The position numbers were made by a program, and so were the translations under genes. A stretch of 20,502 bases of DNA from Lingula anatina (lineage: Eukaryota; Brachiopoda; Lingulata; Lingulida; Lingulidae): NCBI RefSeq assembly GCF_001039355.2, contig NW_019773523.1:71585-92086 (forward strand), read 5' to 3'. The notes under the pieces are model-generated. The model made no database searches, had not been told where the DNA came from, and was given only the letters and a program-made list of their open reading frames with translations. Shown one piece after another: positions 18,478 to 20,502 of the stretch (position 1 is the stretch's first letter; every line of letters begins with the position of its first letter).

Positions 18478-18620
18478 CCCTCCACTTATCATGTTTAAAA
18501 GGAAAGTGCACGGCGCCGGCATCGGCATCAGCATCGCCATCGGCGACGACAGACGCAGGTGATGGCAATATGTACAGACACATCTGTGTCTGTACATAAA
18601 AATAAATAAATAAATAAATT
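18478..18620. repeat. GC-rich short interspersed-like block with (AAAT)n tail, copy 1
   Basis: A compositionally distinct block: GGCGCCGGCATCGGCATCAG and similar CATCGGC triplets, then a 12-base perfect palindromic pair (TGTACAGACACA, TC, TGTGTCTGTACA) at about 18570-18595, then AAATAAATAAATAAATAAAT. A GC-rich body with a simple repeat tail resembles a short retroposon end, but no A/B box or flanking duplication was found. It is repeated at 19454-19596 as part of the larger duplication. Confidence 0.5.
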
Positions 18621-18669
18621 AAACAACCCTTACAACTGTAAAATAATTTTAAAACATTCAGTCACCTTA

Positions 18670-20122
<1,453 letters not shown>

Positions 20123-20196
20123 CTGAAATAATAAGTGACATTTAGGTTATTCACAACTGTTATTTTAACTTCACATCTTCAATGCTGCAACATACC

Positions 20197-20502
20197 GTCA
20201 CACCAAACACAGTGACATGTAATGAACAGTCACACCAAACACAGTAGCATGTAATGAACAGTCACACCAAACACAGTGACATGTAATGAACAGTCACACC
20301 AAACACAGTAGCATGTAATGAACAGTCACACCAAACACAGTAGCATGTAATGAACAGTCACACCAAACACAGTAACATGTAATGAACAGTCACACCAAAC
20401 ACAGTAACATGTAATGAACAGTCACACCAAACACAGTAACATGTAATGAACAGTCACACCAAACACAGTAACATGTAATAAACAGCCACACCAAACACAC
20501 TG
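20197..20502. repeat. 32-base minisatellite, at least 9.5 units, running off the window
   Basis: The unit GTCACACCAAACACAGTAAC plus ATGTAATGAACA repeats with a 32-base period. Variant positions GTGAC, GTAGC and GTAAC alternate in the left units, and the right units are uniform GTAAC, suggesting recent expansion there. One unit and a fragment also end duplication copy 1 (about 19409-19452). It lies in a HECW-like intron. Confidence 0.95.

Noticed and set aside
18320-18583. Frame with PSPASVVADGDADADAG (also at 19369-19557)
   Set aside because: It arises from the GC-rich repeated triplets of the AAAT-tailed block, has no start or splice context, and is copied with the duplication.
20197-20502. 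Regularly spaced 32-base repeats resembling a CRISPR array
   Set aside because: There are no unique spacers; units are contiguous and the context is an animal intron. It is a minisatellite.

Overview
The window is animal nuclear DNA. Coding sequence lies in short exons with GT/AG introns, introns are long and AT-rich, and there are several DNA-transposon remnants, dinucleotide microsatellites, a minisatellite and a 340-base assembly gap. Three bilaterian gene families can be read. Many small DNA transposons and dense repeats fit a marine invertebrate such as a hemichordate, lancelet or lophotrochozoan, but I cannot name the species.

Layout. (1) 1-4574, minus strand: first two coding exons of an SLC22 solute carrier (organic cation/anion/carnitine transporter family). 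The intron between them holds a complete but dead Tc1/mariner element (1419-3080) and a foldback element. (2) 4575-8565: non-coding sequence with a near-perfect foldback element (4958-5104), an orphan exon-like block resembling the SLC22 TM5-TM6 region (6037-6166, minus), a long TG microsatellite and an assembly gap (7470-7809). (3) 8566-15572, plus strand: a complete gene for a cation-dependent mannose-6-phosphate-receptor-like protein, a type I membrane lysosomal sorting receptor. Its third coding exon is present twice in tandem (10839-10960 and 11366-11490), with identical splice phases that allow only one copy per productive mRNA. (4) 15573-18670: probable 3' UTR, then a 401-base tandem repeat. 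(5) 18671-20122, minus strand: two consecutive exons of a HECW-type (NEDD4-family) HECT ubiquitin ligase, both present twice as a tandem block (A-B-A-B), with an N exactly at the block junction. (6) 20197-20502: a 32-base minisatellite running off the window.

The three genes share no obvious pathway or operon. The main biological candidate is the duplicated sugar-binding-domain exon of the receptor, which could give two receptor isoforms with different ligand-pocket sequence. Also notable are a newly recognisable foldback transposon family with three copies here, and a TAA-flanked MITE whose target site lies inside the splice donor of receptor exon 5. All calls come from reading translations, splice junctions and repeat alignments by eye; no database search was run.
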